Under the pieces are notes generated by a model. It was given only the letters and a program-made list of their open reading frames with translations, made no database searches and was not told where the DNA came from. A stretch of DNA of 64,000 nt. Origin: Flavobacterium litorale. GTDB lineage: Bacteria; Bacteroidota; Bacteroidia; Flavobacteriales; Flavobacteriaceae. Location: positions 2,482,501 to 2,546,500 of the forward strand of contig NZ_CP080429.1 in NCBI RefSeq assembly GCF_019613795.1, in the 5' to 3' direction. The position numbers and the translations under genes were made by a program. Below, in pieces: positions 1-11,101 of this stretch; the first letter of the stretch is position 1, and each line of letters begins with the position of its first letter.

Positions 1-1162
<1,162 letters not shown>

Positions 1163-1306
1163 ATATTTTAATGTTTTACGACTTTTTTGCTAGGTTTTTT
1201 CGCTTCTAAGCGAGTTCTTACTCTCTCTTTTTTGCTGTCAATTCAATATGTCTATGAACGTGTCTTCTCTTGTTTTTTGCTCTCAACTTCATCGCTGTTG
1301 TTGTAA
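1163..1306 (-). other. 16S rRNA leader
   Basis: This is transcribed spacer between the proximal rRNA promoter and mature 16S. On the minus strand it is A-rich, with a short hairpin (TCGCTTAGAAGCGA, 1199-1212) and a stretch around 1220-1245 that could serve antitermination or processing. That role is inferred only from position. Frames here have no plausible protein character. Confidence 0.6.
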
Positions 1307-1343
1307 GCGGGTGCAAATGTACGCCTTTTTTTTTCTCTGACAA
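1307..1343 (-). promoter_or_regulatory. rRNA promoter P1 (proximal)
   Basis: On the minus strand TTG (1343-1341) is followed by exactly 19 nt and TACATTTG (1321-1314), matching the Bacteroidota form TTG-N19-TAnnTTTG. The -7 element is followed by the GC-rich segment CACCCGC, a discriminator-like region. Expected transcription start is near 1306-1308, giving a leader of about 145 nt. Confidence 0.85.
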
Positions 1344-1522
1344 GGGTTCTGAAAATTTTTTTTGCTTTTTTTTCGGAACGCTTTCGTTACTTGGCTTTGC
1401 TGATTTCCTATCTTTATAACAGGGCAGCAAAGGTAATTGCTTTTTTTAGCTTTTCAAAGGGTTTTTTTTCCTTTTTTATTACTAATCCTCGTCTTCAATT
1501 TGTGTCTGTACGGCGCTGTATT

Positions 1523-1560
1523 GCGGGTGCAAATGTAGTACTCTTTTCTAATCTCGCAAA
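1523..1560 (-). promoter_or_regulatory. rRNA promoter P2 (distal)
   Basis: This is a second copy of the same architecture 216 bp upstream of P1: TTTG (1560-1557), 19 nt, then TACATTTG (1537-1530). The 15-mer GCGGGTGCAAATGTA (plus strand) is identical in P1 (1307-1321) and P2 (1523-1537). Three T-runs spaced 11 bp apart lie just upstream at 1581-1612. The remaining sequence from 1344 to 1522 and from 1613 to 1780 is T-rich on the plus strand and shows no gene. Confidence 0.85.
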
Positions 1561-1780
1561 ATCTTTTTCACCCTTTTTCTTAACTTTTTTGTAACTTTTT
1601 TGTAACTTTCTGGTTAACTAATATTTACACAAAAGAGATGTTGGACTTGCGAGGGTTGAGTAAACTATTCATTCTTTTTTGCTAAAATAATTTCATAAAT
1701 GTGATATACCAAAATTTAGCACAGTGTGCAGTTAATTAAAGAATACTTTGTAAAATATATTACTACAATAAAATAAAGGA

Positions 1781-1815
1781 ATAAAAAAGCCCCTTAGTAT
1801 TTAACTAAGGGGCTT
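1781..1815 (-). terminator. Rho-independent terminator of tRNA-His
   Basis: A perfect 10-bp stem (1788-1797 with 1805-1814, AGCCCCTTAG / CTAAGGGGCT) is followed on the minus strand by a T-run. It sits immediately 3' of tRNA-His and separates it from the rRNA promoters. Confidence 0.9.
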
Positions 1816-1820
1816 GAAAG

Positions 1821-1895
<75 letters not shown>

Positions 1896-1908
1896 ATTTG
1901 TTTTGCGA

Positions 1909-1942
1909 GTGCAAAGCTACATTATTTAGCGGTTTTTGCAAA
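1909..1942 (-). promoter_or_regulatory. tRNA-His promoter
   Basis: Minus-strand TTTG (1942-1939), 19 nt, TAGCTTTG (1919-1912), followed by CACTCGC, which resembles the GC-rich segment after the rRNA -7 elements. The expected start is a few bases upstream of the mature tRNA 5' end. It lies between bshB1 and the tRNA, so the tRNA need not depend on bshB1 transcription. Confidence 0.8.
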
Positions 1943-1958
1943 GAAAAAATATTATTTT

Positions 1959-2675
1959 TTACTTTAAATCTGCTAAACTGTTCACTGCCAAATATCTTTC
2001 TACTGTAAAACCTTCGGCATACTCACTATTAATTAATCTTCCTAAGTCCTGTGCCCTATAATGTATGCTTTCTTTGAAATTTTTTGTTGCTATAGGTGTA
2101 ACGGGTTCGTTACTGGATGGATCGTAAAATTGAGATTTATATGCCATGAGCGATGCTACTTTAGTATCCATAAAACCTGTAACATCTACTACAAAATCGG
2201 GTGCTAAGTTTTTCCATTGTATATAATGATATACTACATTAGGACGCCATGCTGATTGTTGTACTCCGTTTATTGTAGTTTCTATTTTGCGTAATCCTGA
2301 AAGAAAACAGGCGTTTGAAACTAATTTACTCCCTTTACCATGGTCAATATGGCGGTCGTCTGTTGCATTACAGATTACAATATTGGGCTGGTACTTGCGT
2401 ATCATTTTTATAACTTCGAGCTGATGCGCTTCGTCATTTGTGAAAAACCCGTCACGAAACCGAAGATTTTCTCTTACAGTTACTCCTAATATATTGGCTG
2501 CTTCGGCTGCTTCTTCATCGCGTATTTCAGCGGTACCTCGTGTACCCAACTCTCCCCTAGTTAAATCTACAATACCTACTTTTTTACCTAGGGAGACTTC
2601 TTTGGCTACTGTTGCACCACAGCTTAATTCTACATCGTCGGGGTGTGCGCCAAAGGCTAGTATATCTAATTTCAT
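1959..2675 (-). CDS. bshB1: Bacillithiol biosynthesis deacetylase BshB1
   Basis: The 238-residue protein deacetylates N-acetylglucosaminyl-malate, the second step of bacillithiol synthesis in the cytoplasm. The LmbE/PIG-L fold is shown by the N-terminal zinc motif AHPDDVE (His11, Asp13, Asp14), the conserved TRGELGTRGT segment near residues 39-48, and the C-terminal metal-ligand motif DDRHIDHGKGS near residues 106-116. The length is typical. It is the last protein gene of a minus-strand group after the isochorismate synthase, about 40 bp apart, and is followed by tRNA-His. BshB1-type proteins are widespread in Bacteroidota, which use bacillithiol as their low-molecular-weight thiol. A different LmbE-family N-deacetylase is possible but less likely. 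Confidence 0.92.
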   Translation of the reverse strand: MKLDILAFGAHPDDVELSCGATVAKEVSLGKKVGIVDLTRGELGTRGTAEIRDEEAAEAANILGVTVRENLRFRDGFFTNDEAHQLEVIKMIRKYQPNIVICNATDDRHIDHGKGSKLVSNACFLSGLRKIETTINGVQQSAWRPNVVYHYIQWKNLAPDFVVDVTGFMDTKVASLMAYKSQFYDPSSNEPVTPIATKNFKESIHYRAQDLGRLINSEYAEGFTVERYLAVNSLADLK

Positions 2676-2715
2676 ATAATTTAAATGTTGTATGGTTTGT
2701 TACGACAAAGTGTTA

Positions 2716-3783
2716 TTATAATACTTTGCGCATTGTTATGCTTTTATTTACTGTTTCAAAAAACTCTTTTTCTGGATCACTATCTTTAGTTATACCGCAA
2801 CCTATATATAGCTGCACTCCACTGCTCGTTAGCTTCATACAGCGTAAATTCACAAATAGGTTTGTTTTATTTTGGGCATCTAACGTAAAATCATGATTAA
2901 TTTCGCCTAAATATCCTGAATAGTATTCGCGGTTATACATTTCGTTATCTAATAAAAACTGCATTGCTGTTTCCTTAGGTAATCCGCATACGGCTGGTGT
3001 TGGGTGTAGCTTATTTATTATGTTCTCCAAAAGGGTAGCTTCTTCTAATTTTGCTTTGATATCTGTTTTTATGTGTATTATATTTCCTGCCCTAAAAGTA
3101 TGGGGTTTGGTAACATTAATGGTGTTGCTGTATTGTTTTAGTGAACTTACTATATAATTGGTTACTATTTGTTGCTCTTCTTGCTCCTTGCTTTCCCAAA
3201 CGGCTTTTTCTCCTTCTTTATATAATTGTGTTCCTGCTAAAGCCACTGTTTGTAAAATATCATCTTTTACTTTTAATAACTGCTCGGGCGTAGCTCCCAT
3301 CCATAAGCCTGTATCGGGTGTATAAAAGCAATACCGAAAAGCATTAGGGTATGCGTGCAACAAACGTTGATAGGTTTCAGCTACATTCGTATCTACGGCA
3401 ATATGCTCGGTTCGGGAGGTAACCAATTTATTAAATTTCCCTGTTTTAATAACTGCTATACTTTGGGCTACGAGTTGCTCAAAGTTGTGTTTTGCTTGTT
3501 GGTTAATACTTGGCTCGGTATAACTCTCATCCTTTTGCACTACATCTTTAGTTATTTTAGTAGTAACTATGGCAGATGCCTTTGCTGGAATAAACGCTTT
3601 TTTAGTTCCTGTAAAAGGAGCAAATACAAAACCTTTATCTAAAAAATTTTCCAAATAGTATTGTTTGGATTCTTTTTGGAAGAGTGCTGTTATAGTATCC
3701 GATTCTGGCTTGCAATAGACCACGAAGGGTTTTTTGGCATCCAGTTGTAATTGTATTTTCGATAAGATATCAGTATTCGTCAT
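2716..3783 (-). CDS. menF: Isochorismate synthase (chorismate-binding family)
   Basis: The 355-residue protein is predicted to convert chorismate to isochorismate, the entry to menaquinone synthesis. The chorismate-binding fold is visible in the C-terminal two thirds: GATPEQLL, CGLPKETAMQFL, NREYYSGYLGEI, NLRCMKL and IGCGITKDSDPEKEF, in the order used by MenF/EntC/DhbC enzymes. It is shorter than E. coli MenF, as usual in this phylum. It lies 15 bp downstream of a hotdog thioesterase gene, a pairing known from flavobacterial menaquinone loci; menD is not in the window. Isochorismate for a siderophore is the alternative, but no siderophore genes are nearby. Confidence 0.88.
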   Translation of the reverse strand: MTNTDILSKIQLQLDAKKPFVVYCKPESDTITALFQKESKQYYLENFLDKGFVFAPFTGTKKAFIPAKASAIVTTKITKDVVQKDESYTEPSINQQAKHNFEQLVAQSIAVIKTGKFNKLVTSRTEHIAVDTNVAETYQRLLHAYPNAFRYCFYTPDTGLWMGATPEQLLKVKDDILQTVALAGTQLYKEGEKAVWESKEQEEQQIVTNYIVSSLKQYSNTINVTKPHTFRAGNIIHIKTDIKAKLEEATLLENIINKLHPTPAVCGLPKETAMQFLLDNEMYNREYYSGYLGEINHDFTLDAQNKTNLFVNLRCMKLTSSGVQLYIGCGITKDSDPEKEFFETVNKSITMRKVL

Positions 3784-3798
3784 TATATATAAAAGTGC

Positions 3799-4224
3799 TT
3801 ATCGTTTTCTGGGCAATACCATGTTGGTTATTTTGCAAAGCGATATTAGTTTGCCTGCTTCGTCGGTAACTTTCACTTCCCATAAGTGTAAACTTCTACC
3901 TTGGTGTACTATTCGTGCCGTACCTGTTACAATACCATTACGTTTACTACGCAAATGATTAGCCGAAATTTCGATACCGCGTACTTCTTGCAATTCTGGA
4001 TTTACAAATAATAACGAGGCAGCACTACCCACACTTTCAGCTAGTGCTACTGTTGCCCCACCATGCAATAGGCCCATAGGCTGGTGTACTCTTGGGTTTA
4101 CGGGCATTTTGGCTTCCAAAAACCCTTCGCCTGCATCGGTATACACAATTTCTAAAGTTTGCATTAAGGTATTATCAGAATAACGATTGCACATTTCGAG
4201 CGCTTTTTCTTTATCAAAAGCCAT
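3799..4224 (-). CDS. PaaI-type hotdog thioesterase, candidate DHNA-CoA thioesterase
   Basis: The 141-residue single hotdog-domain protein carries the PaaI-type signature HGGATVALAESVGS around residues 50-64. The ATG at 4224 is chosen because upstream codons in the same frame (to 4266) encode a non-conserved hydrophobic stretch. Being first in a run with isochorismate synthase, it probably hydrolyses 1,4-dihydroxy-2-naphthoyl-CoA in menaquinone synthesis. That substrate is inferred from the neighbour, since hotdog thioesterases vary widely in substrate. Confidence 0.82.
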   Translation of the reverse strand: MAFDKEKALEMCNRYSDNTLMQTLEIVYTDAGEGFLEAKMPVNPRVHQPMGLLHGGATVALAESVGSAASLLFVNPELQEVRGIEISANHLRSKRNGIVTGTARIVHQGRSLHLWEVKVTDEAGKLISLCKITNMVLPRKR

Positions 4225-4405
4225 ATTTGAAAATTTGGAATGTAAAAATACAAAAAAAGCAACCACAATAGTATTTTGGCATCTAATACTAAAGCTTATA
4301 CTTTATGTACTATGGTAAACTAAAAGCAACAAACATGCGTTTACATTACAATGGCTTTTAAAAATTTCAAATTAATAGCTACTTTTACCAAAAATTGTTA
4401 TTGCT

Positions 4406-5959
4406 ATGCGCAACTGTTTATTATTACTTATTGGCGGATTTGTATTATTGCTTACCTCGTGCCGAAACGACTTTGAGTTTGAGCCTAGCTCGGGAAATTT
4501 AGGTTTTTCGCGCGATACGGTTTACTTAGATACTGTTTTTACCAATATAGGCTCTAGTACTTACACACTTAAAGTGTACAACCGCAGCGATAACGATATT
4601 AGCATACCAAGTTTGCGTTTGGGCGAAGGAGAACAATCAAAATACCGCCTTATGGTAGACGGAATGCCTGGAAAGGTATTTAATGATGTAGAGCTACTGG
4701 CAAAGGATAGTATGTTTATTTTTATTGAAACGACTATAGATTATGACGAGTATATTAATGAAGATACTAACTTTTTATACACCGATAGGATAGAATTTGA
4801 TAGTGGTGCAAACTTCCAGAAAGTAGAGTTGGTAACGTTAGTACAAGATGCTATTTTTATAAAACCCGATCGCCCGTTACCTACTGATATGAAGGAAACT
4901 CTTACCATAAGTGGTGAACCATCGGACATACAGGGGCACGAATTGGCTACCCCAGAGGAATTAAACTGGACGAATGAGAAGCCCTACGTGGTGTACGGTT
5001 ACGCTTTTGTACCCAATGGTAGTACGCTAACCATAGATGCAGGTGCTCGCGTTCACTTTCATGCCGAATCAGGTTTAATTGTCGACAATACTGGTAAAAT
5101 GGTTATTAACGGTGAGCAATCGGTTACCGAAGCTATGGAAAATGAGGTAATTTTTGAAGGTGATAGGCTCGAACCACAATTTGCCGAAATTGCAGGACAA
5201 TGGAATGGTATATTCCTCCTTTCGGGAGAAGATAACGTAGTAAATCATCTAACCTTAAAAAATGCTACCGTAGGTATTTTAATCGATCGACTTTTTGACG
5301 ATACTGTACCACGATTAACACTCAATAACAGCCAAATATACAACTGTGCCAATTTTGGTATGCTTGCCAGAGGCACAAACTTAACAGCAACTAACGTAGT
5401 AATGAATAATGCTGGAGAAGCAGCATTGGTGTGTACACTAGGGGGTACGTACAACTTTACGCACTGTACTTTTGGTAACTACTTTAATAGTTTTAACCAA
5501 GTGCCTGTAGCATTAAACGATTACCAAATACAAGAAGATGTATTGTTTATTGGTAATATGGATGCAACGTTTAACAACTGCATTATATATGGTTCGGGTA
5601 ACTTTGGGCTTTCAATGGAAAGACTAGCAAATGACGAAGTAGCTTTTAACTGCACTTTTAACAATTGTTTGATTAAGCTACGTGATTTTAGCAATCGATT
5701 AGAGAACGAACCTTTATACCCTTTTAATGGTAACAACCCCACATTGGCATTGTATAATAATTGTATTATTTCGGAAAGTACAAGCATCAATCCTGAGTTT
5801 GTTGCTCCGAATGATAATGACCTAAATCTTACCGAAGAGTCTGATGCTATTGATGTTGCAGCCGATTTGGGTAATAGTATCGACTTAAACGGTAACCCAA
5901 GACCAAATCCAAATACTGGAATTCCAGACATAGGGGCTTACGAGTATTATTCAGAATAA
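4406..5959 (+). CDS. Right-handed beta-helix lipoprotein with choice-of-anchor Q domain
   Basis: The 517-residue protein has a lipoprotein signal (LLLLIGGFVLLLTSC, Cys19). Residues about 30-150 look like an Ig-like/choice-of-anchor sandwich. From about 195 to 480 there are repeated beta-strand coils with Asn and Cys ladders (NCANFGML, NNCIIYGSGNFGL, YNNCIISES), typical of parallel beta-helices. The C-terminus NPNTGIPDIGAYEYYSE matches the end of the choice-of-anchor Q domain. It is predicted to be anchored in the outer membrane, possibly surface-exposed. A polysaccharide-binding or lyase role is only suggested by the fold; no catalytic residues can be named. It stands alone, divergent from the menaquinone genes. 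Confidence 0.8.
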   Translation: MRNCLLLLIGGFVLLLTSCRNDFEFEPSSGNLGFSRDTVYLDTVFTNIGSSTYTLKVYNRSDNDISIPSLRLGEGEQSKYRLMVDGMPGKVFNDVELLAKDSMFIFIETTIDYDEYINEDTNFLYTDRIEFDSGANFQKVELVTLVQDAIFIKPDRPLPTDMKETLTISGEPSDIQGHELATPEELNWTNEKPYVVYGYAFVPNGSTLTIDAGARVHFHAESGLIVDNTGKMVINGEQSVTEAMENEVIFEGDRLEPQFAEIAGQWNGIFLLSGEDNVVNHLTLKNATVGILIDRLFDDTVPRLTLNNSQIYNCANFGMLARGTNLTATNVVMNNAGEAALVCTLGGTYNFTHCTFGNYFNSFNQVPVALNDYQIQEDVLFIGNMDATFNNCIIYGSGNFGLSMERLANDEVAFNCTFNNCLIKLRDFSNRLENEPLYPFNGNNPTLALYNNCIISESTSINPEFVAPNDNDLNLTEESDAIDVAADLGNSIDLNGNPRPNPNTGIPDIGAYEYYSE

Positions 5960-6032
5960 AACTTGAAAACTTAGCTAAATTCGCATTATTTTTTTCATAA
6001 ATTTACAGCAACAAACACTAAACAAGATTATT

Positions 6033-6680
6033 ATGAAAAAAATTTATCTAAGCCTTGCTGTAGTAGCATTGGTATTTGCTTCGTGTAAAAAAGAAGAAAA
6101 AATGGATCCCGAGGCAGAAAACGAAACAATGACCGATACGATTGTTGAGGAAGAAGTAATGCCAGAAGAACCTATGGACTCTATTGCCATGCAAGAAGCA
6201 TGGGGTAAATACATGACACCAAGCGATACGCATAAAATGTTAGCCGAAGAAGTAGGTACTTGGAATAACGAAATGAAGTTTTGGATGGGACCTGGAGCTC
6301 CAGCACAAGAAGTATCCTCTACTTGCGAAATAAAAATGATTTTAGGCGGTCGTTACCAAGAAGCCAAATACTCTGGTGAAATGTGGGGGGAGCCGTTTAA
6401 TGGTAAAAGCACATTAGCTTATGATAATGCCGCTGAGGAGTTTATATCTACTTGGATAGATAATATGGGAACGGGTATGCTAGTCCTTAAAGGCAAGCAT
6501 GACGAAGGTACTAACACAACAAAAATGACAGGAGAAATGGTTGACCCAATGACGGGGAAAATGATGCCAGTTCGTGAAGTATATACTATTGTTGACGAAA
6601 ACACCCGTAAAATGGAAATGTTTTACGGTAGTGGCGACAACGAATATAAAAGTATGGAAATTATAATGACACGTGCGTAA
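6033..6680 (+). CDS. DUF1579 domain lipoprotein
   Basis: The 215-residue lipoprotein has a signal peptide ending at VFASC (Cys18), then an acidic linker to about residue 60. The DUF1579 domain starts at MLAEEVGTWNNEMKFWMGPG and continues through LGGRYQEAKYSGEMWG, predicted to form a calycin-like barrel. The function of DUF1579 is unknown. It is monocistronic: a strong terminator follows and the gap from the upstream lipoprotein is 73 bp. Family assignment is from motif pattern only. Confidence 0.8.
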   Translation: MKKIYLSLAVVALVFASCKKEEKMDPEAENETMTDTIVEEEVMPEEPMDSIAMQEAWGKYMTPSDTHKMLAEEVGTWNNEMKFWMGPGAPAQEVSSTCEIKMILGGRYQEAKYSGEMWGEPFNGKSTLAYDNAAEEFISTWIDNMGTGMLVLKGKHDEGTNTTKMTGEMVDPMTGKMMPVREVYTIVDENTRKMEMFYGSGDNEYKSMEIIMTRA

Positions 6681-6705
6681 CACGCTATTAGTATAAAACC
6701 AATAT

Positions 6706-6743
6706 AAAATCCAGCCTTTATGGCTGGATTTTCTGTTTTTTTA
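6706..6743 (+). terminator. Terminator after the DUF1579 lipoprotein gene
   Basis: An 11-bp perfect stem AAAATCCAGCC / GGCTGGATTTT with a 5-nt loop is followed by CTGTTTTTTT. Confidence 0.92.
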
Positions 6744-6843
6744 TAAACCTTAATCGTATTAAAAAAACAGACAAACAAACAATTTCCAAATAAGCAAATT
6801 AATACCTAATTTTGCGGTTTCAACAACATAACTACATAACTAG

Positions 6844-9800
6844 ATGATTCACTTCTTCGGAAACCAAACCAATACAGTTTTTGCGGTACAAACGCAAAAC
6901 GAACTTTCGGCAGACGATACCGCAAAATTAAACTGGCTTTTTGGCAACGCACATAAAATAGAAAAATCCGTACTAACGGATTTTTTTGTTGGTCCACGCG
7001 CAGCCATGATAACACCTTGGAGTACCAACGCTGTTGAGATTACACAAAACATGTGTATATCGGGTATTATCCGCATAGAAGAATTTATCAAATCAACAGA
7101 AAAAATTACGGATTTCGACCCAATGCTATTCCAGAAATACGATGGGTTACATCAGGATATTTTTACTGTAAATACAAAACCCGAAGCAATACAAGAGGTT
7201 ACCGATATTGCAGCCTACAACCAACAAGAGGGTTTGGCATTAAGTGATGATGAGATAGACTACCTTTGCGAACTTTGCGATAAACTGGGGCGTAATCTTA
7301 CCGACTCGGAGGTATTCGGCTTCTCACAAGTAAATTCAGAGCATTGCCGTCATAAAATATTCAATGGCACCTTTGTAATCGATGGCGAAGAAAAACCATC
7401 TTCATTATTCAAACTCATAAAGAAAACATCTCAGGAAAACCCGAACGATATTGTTTCGGCATATAAAGATAACGTAGCCTTTATTAAAGGACCACGCGTA
7501 ACGCAATTTGCACCTAAAAGTGCCGATAAGCCTGATTATTACGAAACCAAAGAATTTGATTCTGTTATTTCGCTTAAAGCAGAAACACACAACTTTCCTA
7601 CTACTGTAGAGCCTTTTAATGGTGCCGCTACAGGTGCAGGTGGCGAAATTAGAGATAGGCTTGCAGGCGGGCAAGGCTCGTTACCCTTAGCAGGTACTGC
7701 GGTATACATGACATCGTATTCGCGTTTAGAAGATAACCGTAATTGGGAAAATGGTATGCAGGAACGTAAATGGTTGTACCAAACACCTATGGATATTTTA
7801 ATAAAGGCATCCAACGGAGCTTCCGATTTTGGAAACAAATTTGGGCAACCTCTTATTTCAGGTTCGGTACTAACTTTTGAACACGAAGAAGCCCCCTCTA
7901 ACTCCCCCGAAGGAGAAGAAATAAAATATAGAAAGCTAGGCTTCGATAAAGTAATAATGCTGGCAGGTGGTATTGGTTACGGTAAAGAAAACCAAAGCAT
8001 AAAACAAAAACCAAAAACAGGCGATAAAGTAGTAATACTAGGTGGCGAAAACTACCGTATTGGTATGGGAGGTGCAGCAGTATCCTCTGCCGATACGGGA
8101 GAGTTTAGCAGTGGTATAGAGCTTAATGCAGTACAACGTAGTAACCCCGAAATGCAAAAGCGTGTTGCCAATACCGTTCGTGGTATGGTAGAGCGCGAGC
8201 AAAACCCAATAATATCAATACACGATCATGGTGCGGGCGGGCATTTAAACTGCCTTAGTGAATTGGTAGAAGAAACAGGTGGTAAAATAGATCTTGATAA
8301 ATTGCCTGTTGGCGACCCTACACTTTCTGCCAAAGAAATTATTGGAAATGAAAGCCAAGAGCGCATGGGGCTTGTTATAGGCGATAAGGATATTAGTGTT
8401 CTAGAACGTGTTGCTATGCGCGAACGTTCGCCCATGTACACTGTAGGTAACGTTACAGGCGACGACCGTTTTACATTTGAATCTGGAACCAAAGGTGATA
8501 AACCAATGGATTTTGCATTGGAAGATATGTTTGGTTCATCGCCAAAAACAATAATGAACGACACTGCTGTAGCTGCTAATTATAGCGCCCCAGAGTACAA
8601 CGAAAATAAAATACACGACTACCTTAACGCTGTGCTTCAGTTGGAAGCCGTAGCCTGTAAGGACTGGCTTACCAATAAAGTAGACCGTTGCGTGGGTGGT
8701 AAAGTAGCGAAGCAACAATGTGCAGGACCATTACAATTACCCCTAAACAATATGGGCGTTATGGCGTTGGACTATAATGGTAAAGAAGGTATTGCTACCT
8801 CCATAGGGCACTCCCCCATCTCTGCATTAGTAAGCCCAGTAGCAGGTAGCCGTAACTCTATTGGAGAATCATTAAGTAATATTGTATTTGCTCCGTTAAA
8901 AGATGGGCTCAAAAGTGTATCGCTTTCTGCCAACTGGATGTGGGCATGTAAAAATAAAGGTGAAGATGCCCGATTGTACGAAGCCGTACAAGGCTGTAGT
9001 GATTTTGCCATTGAGCTAGGAATTAATATCCCTACAGGTAAAGATTCGCTTAGTATGAAGCAGAAATACCCTGATGGCGATGTAATTGCTCCGGGTACTG
9101 TAATTATATCGGCAGCAGGCAACTGTAACGATATTACTAAAGTAGTAGAGCCTGTGCTAAAACGCAACGGCGGTAGCATTTATTACATTAACCTAAGTAA
9201 CGATAATTTTAAGCTAGGCGGTTCATCCTTCGCACAAATATTAAATAAAGTGGGTAACGAAGTACCTACCATTACCGACTCAGTTAAATTTAAAACTGCT
9301 TTTAATACCATACAAGATTTAATAAAAGAAGGTAAAATTGCCGCAGGACACGATATAGGTAGTGGTGGTTTAATTACTACCCTACTGGAAATGAGTTTTG
9401 CCGAAGTTAATTTAGGTGCTGAATATGATTTAAGCGGACTTAATGAAACAGATATTGTAAAAGCGTTATTCTCTGAAAATATAGCACTTGTAATACAAGC
9501 TGATGCGGGTATAGAGGCAGAACTTGAAGCAAACGGTATTAACTTTACAAAAATTGGAGCGCCTAAACAAGGTAATACAGTAACTATTAATAACGGTACT
9601 ACTAAGCTTTCGTTTGATGTAGCCAAAACACGCGATACTTGGTTTAAAACGTCTTACTTACTCGATAAAAAACAAAGTGGTTCGGAAAAAGCTAAAGAGC
9701 GTTACAACAATTATAAAGCACAACCACTACGCTACACCTTCCCTACCCAATTTAATGGTAAAAAGGTAGCTATAGATACGACCAAGCCAAAACCTAAGGC

Positions 9801-10536
9801 AGCTATTATTCGCGAAAAAGGAAGTAACTCCGAACGTGAAATGGCAAACGCTATGTATTTGGCTGGTTTTGATGTTAAAGATGTGCACATGACCGACCTT
9901 ATTAGTGGTCGGGAAACATTAGAAGATATCCAGTTTATAGGAGCCGTAGGCGGTTTCTCTAACAGCGATGTGTTGGGGTCTGCCAAAGGTTGGGCAGGTG
10001 CTTTCCTGTACAATGATACCGCAAATGAAGCTTTAAAGAACTTTTTTGCACGCCCCGATACACTTTCGGTAGGTATTTGTAACGGTTGCCAATTGTTTAT
10101 CGAGTTAGGGCTTATAAATCCCGACCATGAACAAAAACCAAAAATGCTGCATAACGATAGTAACAAACACGAAAGCAATTTTACATCGGTTACCATACAA
10201 AAAAATAACTCGGTAATGCTTAACACGCTTGCAGGTAGTACGCTTGGCGTTTGGATAAGCCATGGCGAGGGTAAATTTAATTTACCTTACGAGGAAAGCA
10301 AGTACAACATTGTTGCCAAGTATGCTTATAGCGGATACCCTGCAAACCCTAATGGATCGGATTACGATGTAGCCATGATGAGTTGTAACGAAGGACGCCA
10401 TTTGGTAATGATGCCACATATAGAACGCTCTATATTCCAATGGAATTGGGCATACTACCCAGAAAGTAGAAAAGATGAGGTTTCACCTTGGCATGAAGCT
10501 TTTGTGAATGCTCGTAAATGGATTGAGAAGAGATAA
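6844..10536 (+). CDS. purL: Phosphoribosylformylglycinamidine synthase (fused PurL-PurQ)
   Basis: The 1230-residue enzyme makes FGAM from FGAR, glutamine and ATP in purine synthesis. Order: N-terminal PurS-like region, linker and FGAM synthase domain with [14 protein letters not shown] (about 160-175), the catalytic core including [13 protein letters not shown] and [14 protein letters not shown], a second AIRS-like half, then a glutamine amidotransferase from about residue 987. The nucleophile is Cys1079 in GICNGCQLF, and HGEGKFN and [10 protein letters not shown] fall where expected. Residues about 348-362 (nucleotides 7885-7929) form a low-complexity insert rich in Pro, Ser, Asn and Glu, not expected in the family. 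A possible -7 element TAATTTTG lies at 6807-6814. The gene is monocistronic between two terminators. Confidence 0.97.
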   Translation: MIHFFGNQTNTVFAVQTQNELSADDTAKLNWLFGNAHKIEKSVLTDFFVGPRAAMITPWSTNAVEITQNMCISGIIRIEEFIKSTEKITDFDPMLFQKYDGLHQDIFTVNTKPEAIQEVTDIAAYNQQEGLALSDDEIDYLCELCDKLGRNLTDSEVFGFSQVNSEHCRHKIFNGTFVIDGEEKPSSLFKLIKKTSQENPNDIVSAYKDNVAFIKGPRVTQFAPKSADKPDYYETKEFDSVISLKAETHNFPTTVEPFNGAATGAGGEIRDRLAGGQGSLPLAGTAVYMTSYSRLEDNRNWENGMQERKWLYQTPMDILIKASNGASDFGNKFGQPLISGSVLTFEHEEAPSNSPEGEEIKYRKLGFDKVIMLAGGIGYGKENQSIKQKPKTGDKVVILGGENYRIGMGGAAVSSADTGEFSSGIELNAVQRSNPEMQKRVANTVRGMVEREQNPIISIHDHGAGGHLNCLSELVEETGGKIDLDKLPVGDPTLSAKEIIGNESQERMGLVIGDKDISVLERVAMRERSPMYTVGNVTGDDRFTFESGTKGDKPMDFALEDMFGSSPKTIMNDTAVAANYSAPEYNENKIHDYLNAVLQLEAVACKDWLTNKVDRCVGGKVAKQQCAGPLQLPLNNMGVMALDYNGKEGIATSIGHSPISALVSPVAGSRNSIGESLSNIVFAPLKDGLKSVSLSANWMWACKNKGEDARLYEAVQGCSDFAIELGINIPTGKDSLSMKQKYPDGDVIAPGTVIISAAGNCNDITKVVEPVLKRNGGSIYYINLSNDNFKLGGSSFAQILNKVGNEVPTITDSVKFKTAFNTIQDLIKEGKIAAGHDIGSGGLITTLLEMSFAEVNLGAEYDLSGLNETDIVKALFSENIALVIQADAGIEAELEANGINFTKIGAPKQGNTVTINNGTTKLSFDVAKTRDTWFKTSYLLDKKQSGSEKAKERYNNYKAQPLRYTFPTQFNGKKVAIDTTKPKPKAAIIREKGSNSEREMANAMYLAGFDVKDVHMTDLISGRETLEDIQFIGAVGGFSNSDVLGSAKGWAGAFLYNDTANEALKNFFARPDTLSVGICNGCQLFIELGLINPDHEQKPKMLHNDSNKHESNFTSVTIQKNNSVMLNTLAGSTLGVWISHGEGKFNLPYEESKYNIVAKYAYSGYPANPNGSDYDVAMMSCNEGRHLVMMPHIERSIFQWNWAYYPESRKDEVSPWHEAFVNARKWIEKR

Positions 10537-10557
10537 TTGGATATTCAAGATATTACC

Positions 10558-10587
10558 AAAAATGCCTCCATGATGGAGGCATTTTTT
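10558..10587. terminator. Bidirectional terminator between purL and the convergent gene
   Basis: The stem AAAAATGCCTCCA / TGGAGGCATTTTT with a 3-nt loop has A-runs and T-runs on both sides, so it can serve purL (plus) and the convergent minus-strand gene. Confidence 0.92.
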
Positions 10588-10589
10588 AT

Positions 10590-11090
10590 TTATTCTTCTA
10601 ATTTTAAGCTATCGTCCATCACATCATAAACCGTTCGGCGTTCGGGAGCAATAATTACTCGTAATTGCTCACGGTTTGCCCTGCGCATAGATGTATATAA
10701 CTCTTCATTTTCCCAATATAATTTCTTAAAAAGTTTAAATGTACCGTAAATTATGTCAATACCCTCATTAACAGAATTAAATTTAGTGCTTTTAATATTG
10801 TCTTTTAGCCATTTCTCTAATTGACTTTTATCACTTTGGTCTATATCTATATAGGCTTTACGTTCTACTTCATCCAATAGTCTCAAATTAGTCGAAATAA
10901 TTCTCAATCCTTTTTTATACTGAATATATGTCTCTGACTTTGTCATTTCCACATAAGCCTCAACAGCTTTTTTAAATTCTGTTTCCGAAAGATCTTTTTT
11001 TACTGGAATAAGCAAAGAATCTTTAGTTATTGAATGTTGTGCATTAGAGTCTATAAAAATCAATAATAGTAATATTAATAATCTATACAT
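10590..11090 (-). CDS. Secreted protein of unknown family, paralogue of the upstream gene
   Basis: The 166-residue protein has an N-terminal signal peptide (MYRLLILLLLIFIDSNAQ). The ATG at 11090 is preferred over one at 11120 because the longer form would overlap the upstream gene and blunt the signal peptide. The mature part is helical and aligns with the neighbour at 11102-11809: both share YxxM..(T/S)(Q/E).YI.YK, a Trp-containing W.(K/R).NI..T.F segment, NEELY/NSELY, and (R/Q)RAN..Q...IIAPE. It lacks the neighbour's lipobox and Cys-rich tail. I do not recognise the family. The 11-bp gap makes a two-gene operon. Confidence 0.75.
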   Translation of the reverse strand: MYRLLILLLLIFIDSNAQHSITKDSLLIPVKKDLSETEFKKAVEAYVEMTKSETYIQYKKGLRIISTNLRLLDEVERKAYIDIDQSDKSQLEKWLKDNIKSTKFNSVNEGIDIIYGTFKLFKKLYWENEELYTSMRRANREQLRVIIAPERRTVYDVMDDSLKLEE

Positions 11091-11101
11091 AAAATTATAT
11101 A

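Noticed and set aside
1218..1594. Two short open frames in the rRNA leader and promoter region
   Set aside because: They overlap the promoters and leader, are composed of Lys/Phe runs from T-rich DNA, and lack a ribosome-binding context.
8226..10226. Several antisense frames of 60-164 codons inside purL
   Set aside because: They are shadows of a long, well-supported coding frame with clear motifs.
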